The notes under the pieces are model-generated. The model was given only the letters and a program-made list of their open reading frames with translations, was not told the DNA's origin and did no database searches. From Phytophthora sp. 'mugwort' (Eukaryota; Oomycota; Peronosporomycetes; Peronosporales; Peronosporaceae): a stretch of DNA of 64,000 nucleotides. The position numbers and the translations under genes were made by a program. Shown here piece by piece: positions 10,754-21,814 of this stretch (positions within the stretch are counted from its first letter, which is position 1; each line of letters begins with the position of its first letter). The DNA is taken from NCBI GenBank assembly GCA_033558025.1, contig JAUCEF010000014.1:3286001-3350000 (forward strand), written 5' to 3'.

Positions 10754-11185
10754 CCAGCAATGGTCGAATGCCACACTTTTCGAGTACTGTGTGTAATAGA
10801 TTTTTCAGTGCCACACGCCACTCCATTGTGAAACTCGCTTGTGGTATGAAATGAGTTGGCACATTATCAATGTTACAAAAATTACTCGCAAGGTTTTTCA
10901 TTTGGCTTTTTATTTTGAGTTGAAATACCACAACCCCATTGATACGTACTATTGTAAGTGAGACGTGCTTCGAGGGGCTTTGGGGTCTTGCCAAGTGTGT
11001 AGCTAAGTCACGTTGAAGTGCTCTCAATAAGAATCTCGATTGCTATTGGTCACAATATCAGGTTGTGGTTTTCAAACAGCCAATCCGACGCCGATTTACG
11101 TTGTCGTGCGGAACCCAAAGCGCCACACTGATAATTCCCTCGGAGAAGCGCAAGAAGACGCTCGCTCTTCCGCGTCCTGCCGGCC
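10754..11185. other. Kinase 3' flank and ATG13 5' flank
   Basis: No gene seen. A minus-strand open frame at 10695-11027 overlaps the kinase 3' end, has no family signature and is treated as chance. Confidence 0.6.
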
Positions 11186-13820
11186 ATGATGTCGTCCATG
11201 GACCTGTCGACCTCCGACCGGACGTCTCACCCGCCACCCCAGCAATTATCCGCGTCTGGGGGCCGTTACAAGACACAACACATGCGCTACGCCGCGCCGC
11301 CCCCGCGCTCCTCCAGTCCGTAAAATATACTTTTATTGATTCTATTATAACATCTATTATACTAACGTATTCTTTTTAAATATTGCAGCAGGTCGGACCA
11401 AGACGGAGCAGGTAGTGCTCGAGTTCCTGTACAAGGCGGCGGAGCTCATCGTCCAGAGTCGCGTCAACTTTCAGCCCGAGCCGGATCTGCGGCGCGGCAG
11501 TCGTCGGGCCAGGTTCAACCTGGATATTGAGGAGGTGCAGACGGTGCGGGACGCCATGGCCGCCTGGAAGGAGGACGTGCGACTACCACTAGCCATCGAC
11601 ATTTTCTGGGAAACAGACGGCCACAAGGTGTTACTCGAGCGCTGGAGCGTCACCTTCGCAGCTCAAGGAGACGGCTCCACGGCCCACTTGAGCGCCACAC
11701 AGGACGTGATTATGCAGCTCAAAGAGGTCTGTAAACGTATCAGCGTGCTGCTGCGCGCTGTCTTCTCCTTCATGCGGCAGCTCCCGGCGCACAGGTTGTT
11801 TGCGCAATCGTACCCATCCATGCTGAGCTATTCGATGCATGTAGCGCCTGCGAGTGACGCCACGCGGGCTTTTGAGACGCAACGGATAGCGACGAGTGGA
11901 TACACATTCATTCCGATTGCAACGCCGTTTGGGTTACTCAAAGTTGCCGCGGTGTATCGACGAGATTGTGATCAATTTACAGAACGGCAGGAACAGACGG
12001 CGCCGTCGCGGATTTTTCAAGATAATTTCATTATTCAGGACTATGTGCCCGGCTCACCAGAGTTGACCGCTGCTAGTGCGCCAGTGTCGTCCCGGACAAG
12101 TACAGGCATAGCGGACCCGCCCATGAGAGTGACAGATTTACACACGGACTCGTTTGTGCCAGTAAGTGATGCACACCAGTTTGGTGGTGACGCTGGAGTA
12201 TTGCAGCGCCGTCGATCGTCACCTCGCTCAATCCCAACGACTGCTACACCGCAGCAGTTCAGCAGTACGGGCCCTGTAGGTGACTGCCGAGCTGATGACG
12301 TGGTAGCACTGAGGTCTCAGTGTGGGTTGTCGAAACCTATGGCCATCCCGTGTGTTAGCAGTAAGACAGGCGTCGCGGCTGGAGGTCGAGACCCTGGTAC
12401 AACTGGCTACGGCGAGGATCAGAGAGACGGAAAGTTAATTCAGCACGCACATTCGTATGGAGGCGAACATGACATCAGATTGCGCGGTGCAGCAGCTAAT
12501 CCGAACGTGACGGCAGCGCCCTATGGCTACGGCAACGTTGCGATTGAACGCGAGCAGCAGCACACGTCTTCGCCGTCGCTTGCCTTCCAGCAACGACAGC
12601 AGCAGCTTTGGGAAGGAACGAGTCGTCAGGATACTGGACTGCACGTGTCTCAATCGTCCTTTCACGACGAACCACCAGCCAGCAACAGCAACACAACGTA
12701 TCACCGCTTATCGACCCCGCCTCGTCACCCCAAGACGATATCGTTACTCCGCAACAGTCGGACGTCTTCTGGTTTACCTCATAAAACGTTCCTCGCTGGT
12801 ATTGAAAGCCACCCAACGCCAGGATCGTTGGATAGCTTCACTCTGGACAGCGGACTACACTCCCAAGTGCAACAGAATGCTCCTCGACGCAGAAATAGTT
12901 CGTTCAGCGGCGCTTTCGTGTCTGAGAGTGCCGAATCGAGTGGTACTGGTGGACAGTCTTCCTCACTCTTCACAGAGAACGGAGATGCCAGAAACGAGAT
13001 GCTGCAACTTACGACACCGACAGTGGCAGTTCCAGTTAAGACAGAAGCCATTGCGATTCGCTCTGGTGGAGCAGTGCACCCAGCGACCGATGATCTGTCG
13101 ATGTTCTCTGCGAGTCCTCCGTTCCAAGCTAATCCATGTGAATTGCAGTCGACATCTCCGGGATATGCATACAGTAAAAGTCAACTCCGGTCAGGTTCCA
13201 GTAACGTCCCTACCTTCATCACTACCGATCAATTCCAGCTCGGATTTCATGGTGCGAAACGTTCGGCATCTACCAGCTTGATCTCTGCCAGAAAGCGTGG
13301 GTTCTCTCCTGATTTCGGTGACAGCGGTGTGACTGCATGGGGAATTTCACCGGATACGCCTGACGCCTTTGGATTGGCATTGGTAGATGTTGCTGGAAGC
13401 TCAGCTGGTGGCCGTACACGGTTTCTGCCATTATCAGGAAGTGCCGATGCTGGTGGTAGATTAAGCGACGGCCAAGGCGAGGATCTGGATGCTGACGGCA
13501 TCGACATGATGCTCCCATTTGCAATTGGTGATGGATCAACGATCGGATCTAGTGCTACGACTGCTGCCGACTCGGTCTCTACGGGTGCAGGCAGCACGTC
13601 AAACCGGGCGTCGTTAGACACAGCGTCCGTTGGCCACTTCCTTCATCAACTGAAGAACGCACCCCGTTTGAGCAAGTCTGCGTTGATTCTGACAAGGTCG
13701 GAAGGGGAAGTCGATAAAACGTCCAACAATACGCAGGAAGCTGCAGGACCAACCTCGATGTTCGATGACGAACTTGCAGCTTTCCGTAGTTTACGAGATG
13801 AACTCGCGCACGTTCTCTAA
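11186..13820 (+). CDS. ATG13: Autophagy-related protein 13
   Basis: ATG13 is the HORMA-domain partner of the ATG1 kinase that starts autophagosome formation. The first exon is short (from 11186, MMSSMDLSTSD...). The intron has a perfect ACTAAC branch point at 11361 and an acceptor at 11388. The frame is kept with a GTCCGT donor at 11316; the better-looking GTAAAA donor at 11320 would break it. About 853 residues result. The HORMA region follows the intron: VLEFLYKAAELIVQSRV, then DIFWETDG, then QLKEVCKRISVLLRAVFSFMR and LPAHRLF, all typical of ATG13. The remaining 550 residues are Ser/Thr/Gln-rich and probably disordered, the part that binds ATG1 and is phosphorylated in other eukaryotes. An acidic FDDELAAF motif sits near the C-terminus. 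A decayed partial copy lies at 41560-42010. Confidence 0.88.
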
Positions 13821-14263
13821 AACACAGCAATGGAGTTTTTATATGATTCGCCCAAGCCAACATAAATTTTAGGTGTGCTTGAGTTTTTCTGTATTTTAAT
13901 TGATTTAGCATGACAAGTATTTTTTTGCTTAAAAAGTGCGTCCTTTTTTTCGGTATCCCCATACACACGTTTGGTTGTTTCTAATTTTAAACACACATTA
14001 GCGACAACGTTGGTCACGAGCACCGCTCAACACGAATGACACGTTTTTAACGTTTCCGAGAAGCCCCCGGCTAGGACGTCTGATCGTAAACAGTGCCAGC
14101 CAGATCTTCTAAAATGTCCTCCTCACTTCAACTGTTAATTTTGTTCCGGAACCTGAAAAATATTCCAACTTCTGTCGAATGTGGCATCATCAGCGTGCGC
14201 ATTGGTTTCTAGTGTGCATTGGTCTGTAAGCAGCTGCTGGTGCGATTAGGACAAACGCTTGTA
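13821..14263. other. Convergent 3' flanks of ATG13 and the RWDD3-like gene
   Basis: No gene seen; AT-rich and consistent with 3' untranslated sequence of the two convergent genes. Confidence 0.6.
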
Positions 14264-15135
14264 TTAGGATACTATCGTCGGCTTGTTGCGCCGCTTCTTG
14301 GGTTTGTTTTTCTTCTTCTTCTTCTGCTCCGTCGTCTGCTGCTGCAGCTCTAGTTTTCGCTTCTGTCCCAGCTGCTTCGGCGCCACCGTCTCAGTCTGCT
14401 GTTTACTATCGTCCTCAATATCCACCTCGTCTTTCAGCTCCGTCTTCTCCGCAGCCTCTTCCAGCGCCTTCTGCGCTGCGTCCTGCTCTCTCTTGAGCTT
14501 CTTGGCTTGCCGTTCTTGCTGCTTCTCCTGGCCCTCCTTCTTTCGCCGCTCTTTCCGCGCAGCCTTGGCTGCCTCCTTCCACTCCAAAAAAGACTTGGTT
14601 CGCTTCGAAGCCAGCGCCATGTCGAGCCATTCCTGCTCCGCATGCCACTCGTGCACCAAAACCTTCTGTAGTAGCGTCGGGCTCTACAGATTGACACCAA
14701 CATGTTAATTAGCATCTGCTCTCTAACTGTAAATCTCTCGCTCTTTCTTCTCACCAGCACGTTCATCTCCAGGAAGCCCTTGCAGTCGCAACTCGGCACC
14801 TTTTTGCGTCCCAAGACGTCAATAAACCTGTCCATGCATAGCTCCCCGCGGCTATTGGTATCGATGTCCCGGGAGCGGTAGAAGGCGAGCAGCCCAGAGT
14901 TCTGGCCCTCGGTTGCGGCGACGAACAGCAGCTGCAAATCGGCACCCATGGAGATCACGCGCCCGTTGGCGATCTGCAGCTCCTGTAGCCACTTGCGCAG
15001 CACCGACACGTACGTGGCGCGGTCGTGGAAGTGGTCGATTCGCACAAGCAGGAGCTCCATAACGACGCTAAGCCGTTTCGGATCTGGTAGCTCCTCGAAC
15101 CAACGGACACGAAGACGGCATCTGATTGGATGGAA
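14264..15135 (-). CDS. RWDD3-like C-terminal domain protein, 5' end unresolved
   Basis: Two exons are clear: 15135-14755 and 14683-14264, with a 71-bp GTGAGA...TAG intron. The 15135 edge follows a CTTTCAG acceptor, so an upstream exon is expected but not found. The first ATG in these exons is at 15060. The text RIDHFHDRATYVSVLRKWL, then LQLLFVAATEG and DIDTNSRGELCMDRFIDVL matches the C-terminal domain of RWDD3/RSUME proteins. In those proteins it follows an N-terminal RWD domain, and RSUME promotes SUMO conjugation by binding UBC9. No RWD domain can be read upstream. The C-terminus is a long Lys/Arg/Glu-rich probable coiled coil ending in a poly-Lys stretch, likely nuclear. The gene is either truncated or a lineage form without RWD. 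Confidence 0.65.
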
Positions 15136-16078
15136 CTGAAAGGATGGTGCGATGAATTGCTGATGTAAAGCTTAGTAGCATGACAAGATGCCACTGAAGT
15201 GTTGCTGAGATTCTGAAAAAAAATTTAAAAGATAGTTTGAATGCGCCGTGGTGTTTGCCTTTTTCGCCGTCGGTGATGCACCCATCTAATCACCAACAAC
15301 TCCATATGTTTCTTCACTTGATAAGGAATAATGTTGATCATCGCAAACAAGTCGGTGGGCGTATATTGCTGCTAAATTGCTTAGCGGATGGCTATGTCAT
15401 GCGCGATACGGTGTGTTTTCGCTGGGGTCGTACGTTTGATTGCGTGGAGACTCTGATTTTAACTATTGGGCAGCCTGGAGGATGTATTGCACGAAGTCAG
15501 CAACGCTCTGATCACACCCAATGGCAATTTGATCAAACGAGATTTATTATCTCAACCAATAGTTTCTGCATTATTGCCTGTTTGAATCGTCACGATCAAT
15601 ACGTAACAACTTCGGCTTACTGGGAAAATAAATATCTATATAAGGATTACATGTATAAACGGCCTAATATTCAAACTACACTATTTGGTTTAAAAAAACT
15701 ATCGTTTGCTTCAACCATTATTACTTCATGCACTTACAATAGTAAAATAGCGTTTCAATAAGGGACGTAGCGGAATATATCGCTAGTTTAGAGAAGTCTT
15801 TCCGGATCGAAGACATATGCCGGTACCGTTAAGTTTGAACCGTCCCATTGGGTATGTGCCACAACCATGTGACCTCGTAGTCCTGAGCGAGTCTTCCGAG
15901 ACCACAAGCGTCTGCCGCCACATAATGTCGCATTCGATATTTGTACATGTACACAATTCCGTATAAAAAAGCTCCCGAATTTCTACGTCAGTAACAAATT
16001 GTCAGAAACTGTCGACTATCACTCGAATACCAAATTGACAGCACCAAATCGTGGCTAAGTATCTATATACCTTCAAGT
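15136..16078. other. Intergenic, one doubtful open frame
   Basis: A plus-strand open frame at 15237-15761 (174 codons) has no family signature, low GC and no clear promoter. I think it is chance, although it is long. Any missing 5' exon of the RWDD3-like gene would also have to lie here on the minus strand. 15770-16078 holds nothing I can name. Confidence 0.4.
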
Positions 16079-19000
16079 TCAGCACATGAAAAGTGGGTAT
16101 TTCGCGCCGATCTTGCGGATATTGCGATGCAACGCCTTCCGCAGAGGAATGAGGTAGAATTCCAGAGGCGGGCGACTCGAGCTCGACGTGGGGCCGCCTG
16201 TGGACAAGCCACTGATACTAAAACCAGCAGGAGAAGAGCCGGACGAAACGGGAGACGCCGTTGCTGACGTCGCGGGGGTGGGAGCACGTGACCCAGAACG
16301 TGGCGGATGGTCCGATAGATAGAACCAGCAACTGAAGAGAATCGCGCGAATATCGGCGGGCGTCGTCAGCGGAAGCAGTTCAGCAGTTTTGCCCAGAGGT
16401 GCAGGAAGCCAAGTGGTTGTACGCAGTAGCCGCAAGAGCTCGCACGTGAGCGCCAACTGATTCTGGTTGCGCATATACGGCGGAACGTCCAGATTTTCCA
16501 TCTCCAGTTCGCCCTTGACACTGTTCCAATGACCCAATAGAACGATCAATGCCGACTTAAACACTGGCACAAGGCGTAGCAACTGGGAAGAACCTAGAGT
16601 CGTCGAAGTCGAGATCACGGTGCGTAACAGCGGCAGGAAGGCGGGAAAATGATTTAACCATTGCTCTACGCGCAAATCCACATCAAAACTGGATCGGTTT
16701 GGCAGCATGTCCTTGTACATATCGTCACTTGGAATACCACAGCACGGCACCACGCGTTCCAACAGCATGTCCACCACCGTCTTCAATCGACGCTCCAGTT
16801 GTTCATCCTCCTCGGCATTCGGCATCATTTTGGCTTTAAACTGGACATCAGCCAACAGGCTGGCAGCAGTCCACGTGGAAGCCAGCAGTTGCGAGAAAAT
16901 CTCTGTCGCGTACACGCTGCATACACGGGCTGCATGCATTTCACGCTCCCAGGACGAGTCCAGTGTTTTCCGATACACCAGCTTTGCCTCAGACACCTTT
17001 GTAATGACCTGAGACGACTGCAAATTGGTGCACTTGGAGCTAATAGTACGTTCACAGCGAATGATCTGACGCTCATCGAGTAGGCCGCCATCGTCGTCTG
17101 TGCCCAAGTCGGCAAAGTTGACGCCGTTAGGGAAATGCGTTGGAATACTCGTCGCCGATGTGGTGCTGAGCAGAGCATCCAGCCATAACGAGGCAAACAT
17201 GCTGTAAATGGAGGACGGATAGTGTGCAACACCTCCATCCAGCGATAACACACGGAAGAGGACCATTTGGAGGGCTTGCAGGCGACTCGGCACTGAACTA
17301 TCACTGGGCAAGCTCCGCTCACTGGACGTTTTGTCACTCTGCAGCACGAGATCAGCTCGATATTGCCGCAGCAGCGAGAAAAACACAGCCGATAGTTTCC
17401 GGACACAGCGATATTGCCATTTCGGGTCTTCAAGGGATAAAAACGGCGTCCGGATCACGAGAGAAAGCGCCCGGGAAGCGACCAGCGAGTCCTTTGAACG
17501 TGTTAAATCCAGAAAACTCTCCCAGAATTCCACTCCACGGATACCTTTCCACAAGTCAAACGACTCCAGGCTTTCATTCCAACTCTTTGCATGTGTTAGC
17601 TCTTGCATGCACGTCCCTTGTCCTCGAGGAAATTTCACCGATAGCTCGTTCTCTACCGTGAGCGAGTCTTGAGCATCATTCAAGCTCAGCAGCGTCTGGA
17701 CAATACTGAGAATGCGTCGTCGGGCTCGAGGGGCAGCAGAGTGACATTCATACACGATATTGCGTAGAAAAGACACATATTCAGGTGACGCGGGTCTCAG
17801 CAGCGAAGTCAGCAGTTCACACAGCGCGCGATCAGCAGGTTGGACGGTTGTAGGTGATACTCCGAGTGGTAACTCGTTAAACTCTGCTAGCAGCAGCTCG
17901 GCCTTAAGAAGCTGCTCCGTCACCTCTTTTCGGGAAATAGACTGTGCCAACAGGCCTAACCATTCCTTCCACTCGTCAAAGCGTTGGCGAGCTGTCTCTT
18001 TAGCCATCTTGTCCTCGTTACCAGTCATGCTAACGTCGGGTATTTCTTCAGCTGACGTCATCGTTTGGAGCAGTCGAAGCGTACTCTGGCAGATATACGG
18101 GAGAAAACGGTAAATCCCCTTGGCAAAGGCACACGACGACTCCGATCCAGCGAATTCAAGCACGAGTTTCTTAAAGGAAGTCACAGACGCTGCGAGTCGT
18201 GGGGACAACTCTGCTGTAGACAGGTTCTGAAGCAGCAAAAGCAGCTGAAAGCCCGAGTTCGAGAGCTCTGCGCTTCGTTTACTGACAAATGTGAGCAGCT
18301 GCGTTTCCATGTCTTCTGCTTGCAGACTCGTACTTTCATTACCGTTCGCTTCTCTCGCTTTTCCAAACTTACTGGCAAGTATAGTCACCAATTCCTCCGT
18401 GACGATCCACTGCAGATTGTCGTCGCAGACGGTCACAAGGACAGCGGAATCACTCGCTAGCGCCACAAGTCGACTCACCGTCTCCAGCGTCGTATCTCCC
18501 AGCCCTTCGTCACTCAATGTGCACTCGTCTAGCACTTTCTGTAGACTGTCCACCATCTGCGCTGGGTATTTCGATGACAGGAACTCCAACACCGGCAGGA
18601 AATGCGCTACCTCATCTGGCACGTGATATCTCGCGATGGTCTCTCGCAACAGAAATTCCTGCACACAGAACGAGTTCATCTGAGCGATAGACGCCATCAT
18701 CCACGTCCAGTTCTCAGGTGTGGGTTGTGCCAGACACCAATCCAGCACTAAAGTCAGCAGTTCCTTGCCCGTGTTCTCCCCTGCACGGAGTACTACACGC
18801 CTTACAACCCCCACCAATTGTCCATAGAACGGTCGGCTCGGCAACTTGCTCACTGTCTTATCCAGATCCACGTCCCTGTCCTCGTCCAGTATCAACAAAT
18901 TCCGCACCGAGTCTTTCTCGTCCAGCAGCTCAAACAGACCCAGACAGAGCTTCACGACGTCCACGAGGACGCTCTGTCTGGCAAATTGTGTGTTTACCGT

Positions 19001-19459
19001 GCGATGCAACTCGTCCATTATCCTGTGCAACTCCAACTCCTGTGTTGCATTAGTGACAGCTGCAGCTTTGGCTCGGCGGTTCTGCTTGCCCTTCTTCGCG
19101 CGCTTAGGGGCAGGCGCAGCCTCGCTCCAGAGCTTGGTGAGTGCCGCGTGAAGCTCCGTCTGTAGCGTCTGCAGCTCGAGCGTCTGTAGCTCGGGAATTT
19201 GCGGCCTTTTCGACGCTTGGGGCGGCTCCATATCAATGTCTTCGACAAAATCCTGGCTAAGTACGACGTCGTCGTCTGTGGCAAGGGGCGAGTTCATGAC
19301 GCTTGAGAGAGGCGGTGGGGGGCTTGGGACGGGGCTCTGGGCGTCGCGTACGTCATCGGACAGCAGCGAAGACATGGGAACGGCGTGCGAGACGCCCAGG
19401 GACGTGGCGGACGCCTCCTCCTCCTCGTCTTCCGTCGCGGCGTTCAACTGGATTTCCAT
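16079..19459 (-). CDS. INTS5: Integrator complex subunit 5
   Basis: Single exon, about 1126 residues starting MEIQLNAATEDEEEE. An upstream in-frame Met exists, but the text before 19459 is not protein-like. The all-helical C-terminus gives the clearest match to INTS5: SALIVLLGHW, then TWLPAPLG, then DIRAILFSCWFYL and LRKALHRNIRKIG, in the same order as the animal protein. An N-terminal ENWTWMMASIA segment matches the helical repeat region. INTS5 pairs with INTS2 and INTS8 in the part of Integrator that holds PP2A and regulates paused RNA polymerase II and 3' cleavage of small RNAs. The first 110 residues are acidic and low-complexity with a basic KRAKKGKQNRRAK stretch, a likely nuclear signal. 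INTS5 is poorly conserved, so standard annotation may list this as hypothetical. Confidence 0.8.
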   Translation of the reverse strand: MEIQLNAATEDEEEEASATSLGVSHAVPMSSLLSDDVRDAQSPVPSPPPPLSSVMNSPLATDDDVVLSQDFVEDIDMEPPQASKRPQIPELQTLELQTLQTELHAALTKLWSEAAPAPKRAKKGKQNRRAKAAAVTNATQELELHRIMDELHRTVNTQFARQSVLVDVVKLCLGLFELLDEKDSVRNLLILDEDRDVDLDKTVSKLPSRPFYGQLVGVVRRVVLRAGENTGKELLTLVLDWCLAQPTPENWTWMMASIAQMNSFCVQEFLLRETIARYHVPDEVAHFLPVLEFLSSKYPAQMVDSLQKVLDECTLSDEGLGDTTLETVSRLVALASDSAVLVTVCDDNLQWIVTEELVTILASKFGKAREANGNESTSLQAEDMETQLLTFVSKRSAELSNSGFQLLLLLQNLSTAELSPRLAASVTSFKKLVLEFAGSESSCAFAKGIYRFLPYICQSTLRLLQTMTSAEEIPDVSMTGNEDKMAKETARQRFDEWKEWLGLLAQSISRKEVTEQLLKAELLLAEFNELPLGVSPTTVQPADRALCELLTSLLRPASPEYVSFLRNIVYECHSAAPRARRRILSIVQTLLSLNDAQDSLTVENELSVKFPRGQGTCMQELTHAKSWNESLESFDLWKGIRGVEFWESFLDLTRSKDSLVASRALSLVIRTPFLSLEDPKWQYRCVRKLSAVFFSLLRQYRADLVLQSDKTSSERSLPSDSSVPSRLQALQMVLFRVLSLDGGVAHYPSSIYSMFASLWLDALLSTTSATSIPTHFPNGVNFADLGTDDDGGLLDERQIIRCERTISSKCTNLQSSQVITKVSEAKLVYRKTLDSSWEREMHAARVCSVYATEIFSQLLASTWTAASLLADVQFKAKMMPNAEEDEQLERRLKTVVDMLLERVVPCCGIPSDDMYKDMLPNRSSFDVDLRVEQWLNHFPAFLPLLRTVISTSTTLGSSQLLRLVPVFKSALIVLLGHWNSVKGELEMENLDVPPYMRNQNQLALTCELLRLLRTTTWLPAPLGKTAELLPLTTPADIRAILFSCWFYLSDHPPRSGSRAPTPATSATASPVSSGSSPAGFSISGLSTGGPTSSSSRPPLEFYLIPLRKALHRNIRKIGAKYPLFMC

Positions 19460-19829
19460 TCGATGAAAGAAACTTATTGCGGGTAGTCTTGGTGTGGTGT
19501 ACACATGCAATACGATAATTTGAGGTTTCGTGTTGTTTGAGGATTCTTTGAAAAACTTGAGGACATTCTTAAGTACAGAAGAAACTACCGAGTTACAATT
19601 GTCCGTAAAACATGTAGATTGAACAACACATCGTTTGTCACCCCCCATTACAGAAAACAAATACAAATAACACTTTATATCCCGAAAGGCCACGCGCTGT
19701 TATACCTAATTCCTAAATTCCCTTGTATTTGCCAGTACCAATGTCAGAAAGCGCTTCCTTGTGCTCCTGCGCTCCTGCTTATTCCACGGCGTTCAACTCT
19801 CGGAGCCACTTGCGCTCCTTCCGCCACTC
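19460..19829. other. INTS5 upstream region
   Basis: AT-rich on the 19500-19720 side, as expected for a 5' flank. No separate gene is seen. Confidence 0.5.
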
Positions 19830-20190
19830 GTCTCGGGCCGCTTCAGGAGCTTTAACTTACACCCGCAATATTTATGCAGTCCGCCTGCAATCATAGCCTG
19901 CAGCCCTCCGAGCATTTCCGCTGGTTTGAATACCGCCGCCAACAAACTCTGCCACTCTATGGCAACGTTGTCGGTCTTGCGAACCTTAAGTTCCTTCTCC
20001 TCGTCGTTATCACCAAAACGTCCAACCTCACATCCAGCTGGTCCTTTTCCCCTGTGCGGAATAGTATTTTCTTCTCCTCAAGTCTCGAGTGTCTGGTAGA
20101 CAGCCCAGAGCTCTCTTTGGCGGCTCTTCAGATGCCAAAGGAAGTAGTCCGAGCGCCCGCCCAGCTCTTGGCCAGCGCCGACAGAGTCCT
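19830..20190 (-). pseudogene. Decayed coding fragment, family unknown
   Basis: On the minus strand one frame reads GGRSDYFLWHLKSRQRELW to a stop near 20080. After a one-base phase change it goes on through NVAIEWQSLLAAVFKPAEML and on to LQAMIAGGLHKYCG. Both parts look like helical coding sequence and not chance. A short undetected intron is possible, but no good donor/acceptor pair restores the frame. It sits between INTS5 and the first LTR of the transposon island and may be a host gene broken by the island. Confidence 0.35.
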
Positions 20191-20297
20191 CTTGCAGTCA
20201 ACTGCTTCGTCGCGGCCGAACACAACACAACACCAATATATTTTCTGCACTACTAACATACCACCATGGCCACATCGGTGTTAAAATGACATAATAC

Positions 20298-20590
20298 TGT
20301 AGAAATTCACTACGTGTGTATTTATCCCTTATTCCTAAATGTCCTACTCTACACGATTTGCTCAGTCTGAGGCAATTAGGAAGTGAGCATGCCTTCGGAC
20401 TGCGTCTGGGGCGGCATCGATTCCTTTGACTTCAGTCTCATCGCACTATATACCCAGATCACACCATCTGTGATCAGTTCTGAATGTCTTCTCGTACCTG
20501 ATGTCGATAGGTACATCAATTTTAAAAGAAGGTATAATTCAGTTTCTCTCGTAGGCATTCTTGCAATTCCTGTTGCCTCTCCGTTCAACA
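20298..20590 (-). repeat. Copia-family LTR (3' LTR of the element to the right)
   Basis: 293 bp bounded by TGTAG...CAACA. A second copy is at 33193-33450 plus 39002-39038. In element sense (minus strand) the bases just before the LTR read TTAATGGGAG, a polypurine tract at the expected place, so this is the 3' LTR. The flanks do not show a matching 5-bp duplication elsewhere. Confidence 0.8.
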
Positions 20591-21799
20591 CTCCCATTAA
20601 GCACTAGGGGATAATTTCAGATCTCGGGCTCCTAGCTTCTCTCCTAGTTTTATGAACTGTTTGATAGGCAGAGCTTTCGTGAAAATGTCTGCAGTCATCT
20701 CTGTGGTTGCACAATATTCTACTTTTAGGCGACATATATCAAGAGGTCCCTCGTGAATAGAAATGAATCTCAATATGCTTGTTTGCGTCATGATTTCCGG
20801 GATTCTTCACAATGCTGATGGCTGTGTTACTATCGCGCCATACTTGCGCTTGTACCCGTTGCTGAAACGCCATTTCGATTAGCAGATGCCATAGCCACTC
20901 ACTTTCCTTGGCTCCTTCACTTAGTGCGATGAATTTTGCTTCAGCAATGGAGAGTGATACACTTCTCTGTTTGCTACTGCACCATGACACACTGGCCCAT
21001 CTTATTACATAGCCGGTAACGAATTTACGTTCTTTAGGTAGACACGCGAAGCTCGCGTCTGTGTACATTTCGTAAGTCACGTCGCTCATTTTACCATCGA
21101 TTAACAGACCGTATGTCGACGTCCCTTTAAAGTATTTGAGGATTCGCCTAGCCGCATCCCAGTGCGTGCGATTGTTGGAGGATAGACAATTGCTAAGCTC
21201 GCTTACCGCGTTAGCAATGTCGGGTCGTGTTCCTCTGGCTAGATATATATTGCAGTGACCCAACTATGCCTCTATAATCAAACGGCAGAGCAGCAATTGG
21301 CTCTGCGTTCATTTTTTTTCTCTGGTTCAAGGGTTAGACCAGGAACCTGTGGTGTCATCCACGGAGGACTATTTACCATCTCGTATTTGATGATCAGCTC
21401 TGTAATGTATTAGCGCTGTGAGATTGTCATCACCCGCTGCTCAATTGCGAAGCACCTCCAGTTTGAAAATATAGTGAATATCACCAGGTCCTTCATTTTG
21501 AATCGTTTTGACAGTTCTACTGTTAACGTGTTGATAAGTCTCATGTTCCGCGACATAACCGTTAGATCATCAACATATACCACGATTATATGCCATTTTT
21601 CTTCCCCTTTTTGCACGTAGATGCAATACTCTTTGTGACAGCGTGCAGAGCCCATTGATGTCAAAAATGTATGTATGACTCTATACCAGATGCACAGAGC
21701 TTGCTTCAGGCCATAAATACTCTTCTGTAGCTCACCGACCAGTTATTCGTGGCCTCGCTTCACAAAACCGCCCGAGGTTGCCTCATATATATCGTTTGC

Positions 21800-21814
21800 T
21801 CTCCTTCCATGGTG
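21800..21814. repeat. 15-bp target-site duplication, left copy
   Basis: TCTCCTTCCATGGTG, identical to 23759-23773. The two copies flank the LINE insertion. Confidence 0.9.

Noticed and set aside
10695..11027. Minus-strand open frame overlapping the kinase 3' end
   Set aside because: No family signature, no promoter, and half of it is antisense to the kinase.
12523..13281. 252-codon open frame inside ATG13
   Set aside because: It is an out-of-frame shadow in Ser/Gln-rich coding sequence; ATG13 motifs are in the other frame.
15237..15761. 174-codon plus-strand open frame
   Set aside because: No recognisable domain, AT-rich and without a promoter; kept only as a note in the spacer entry.
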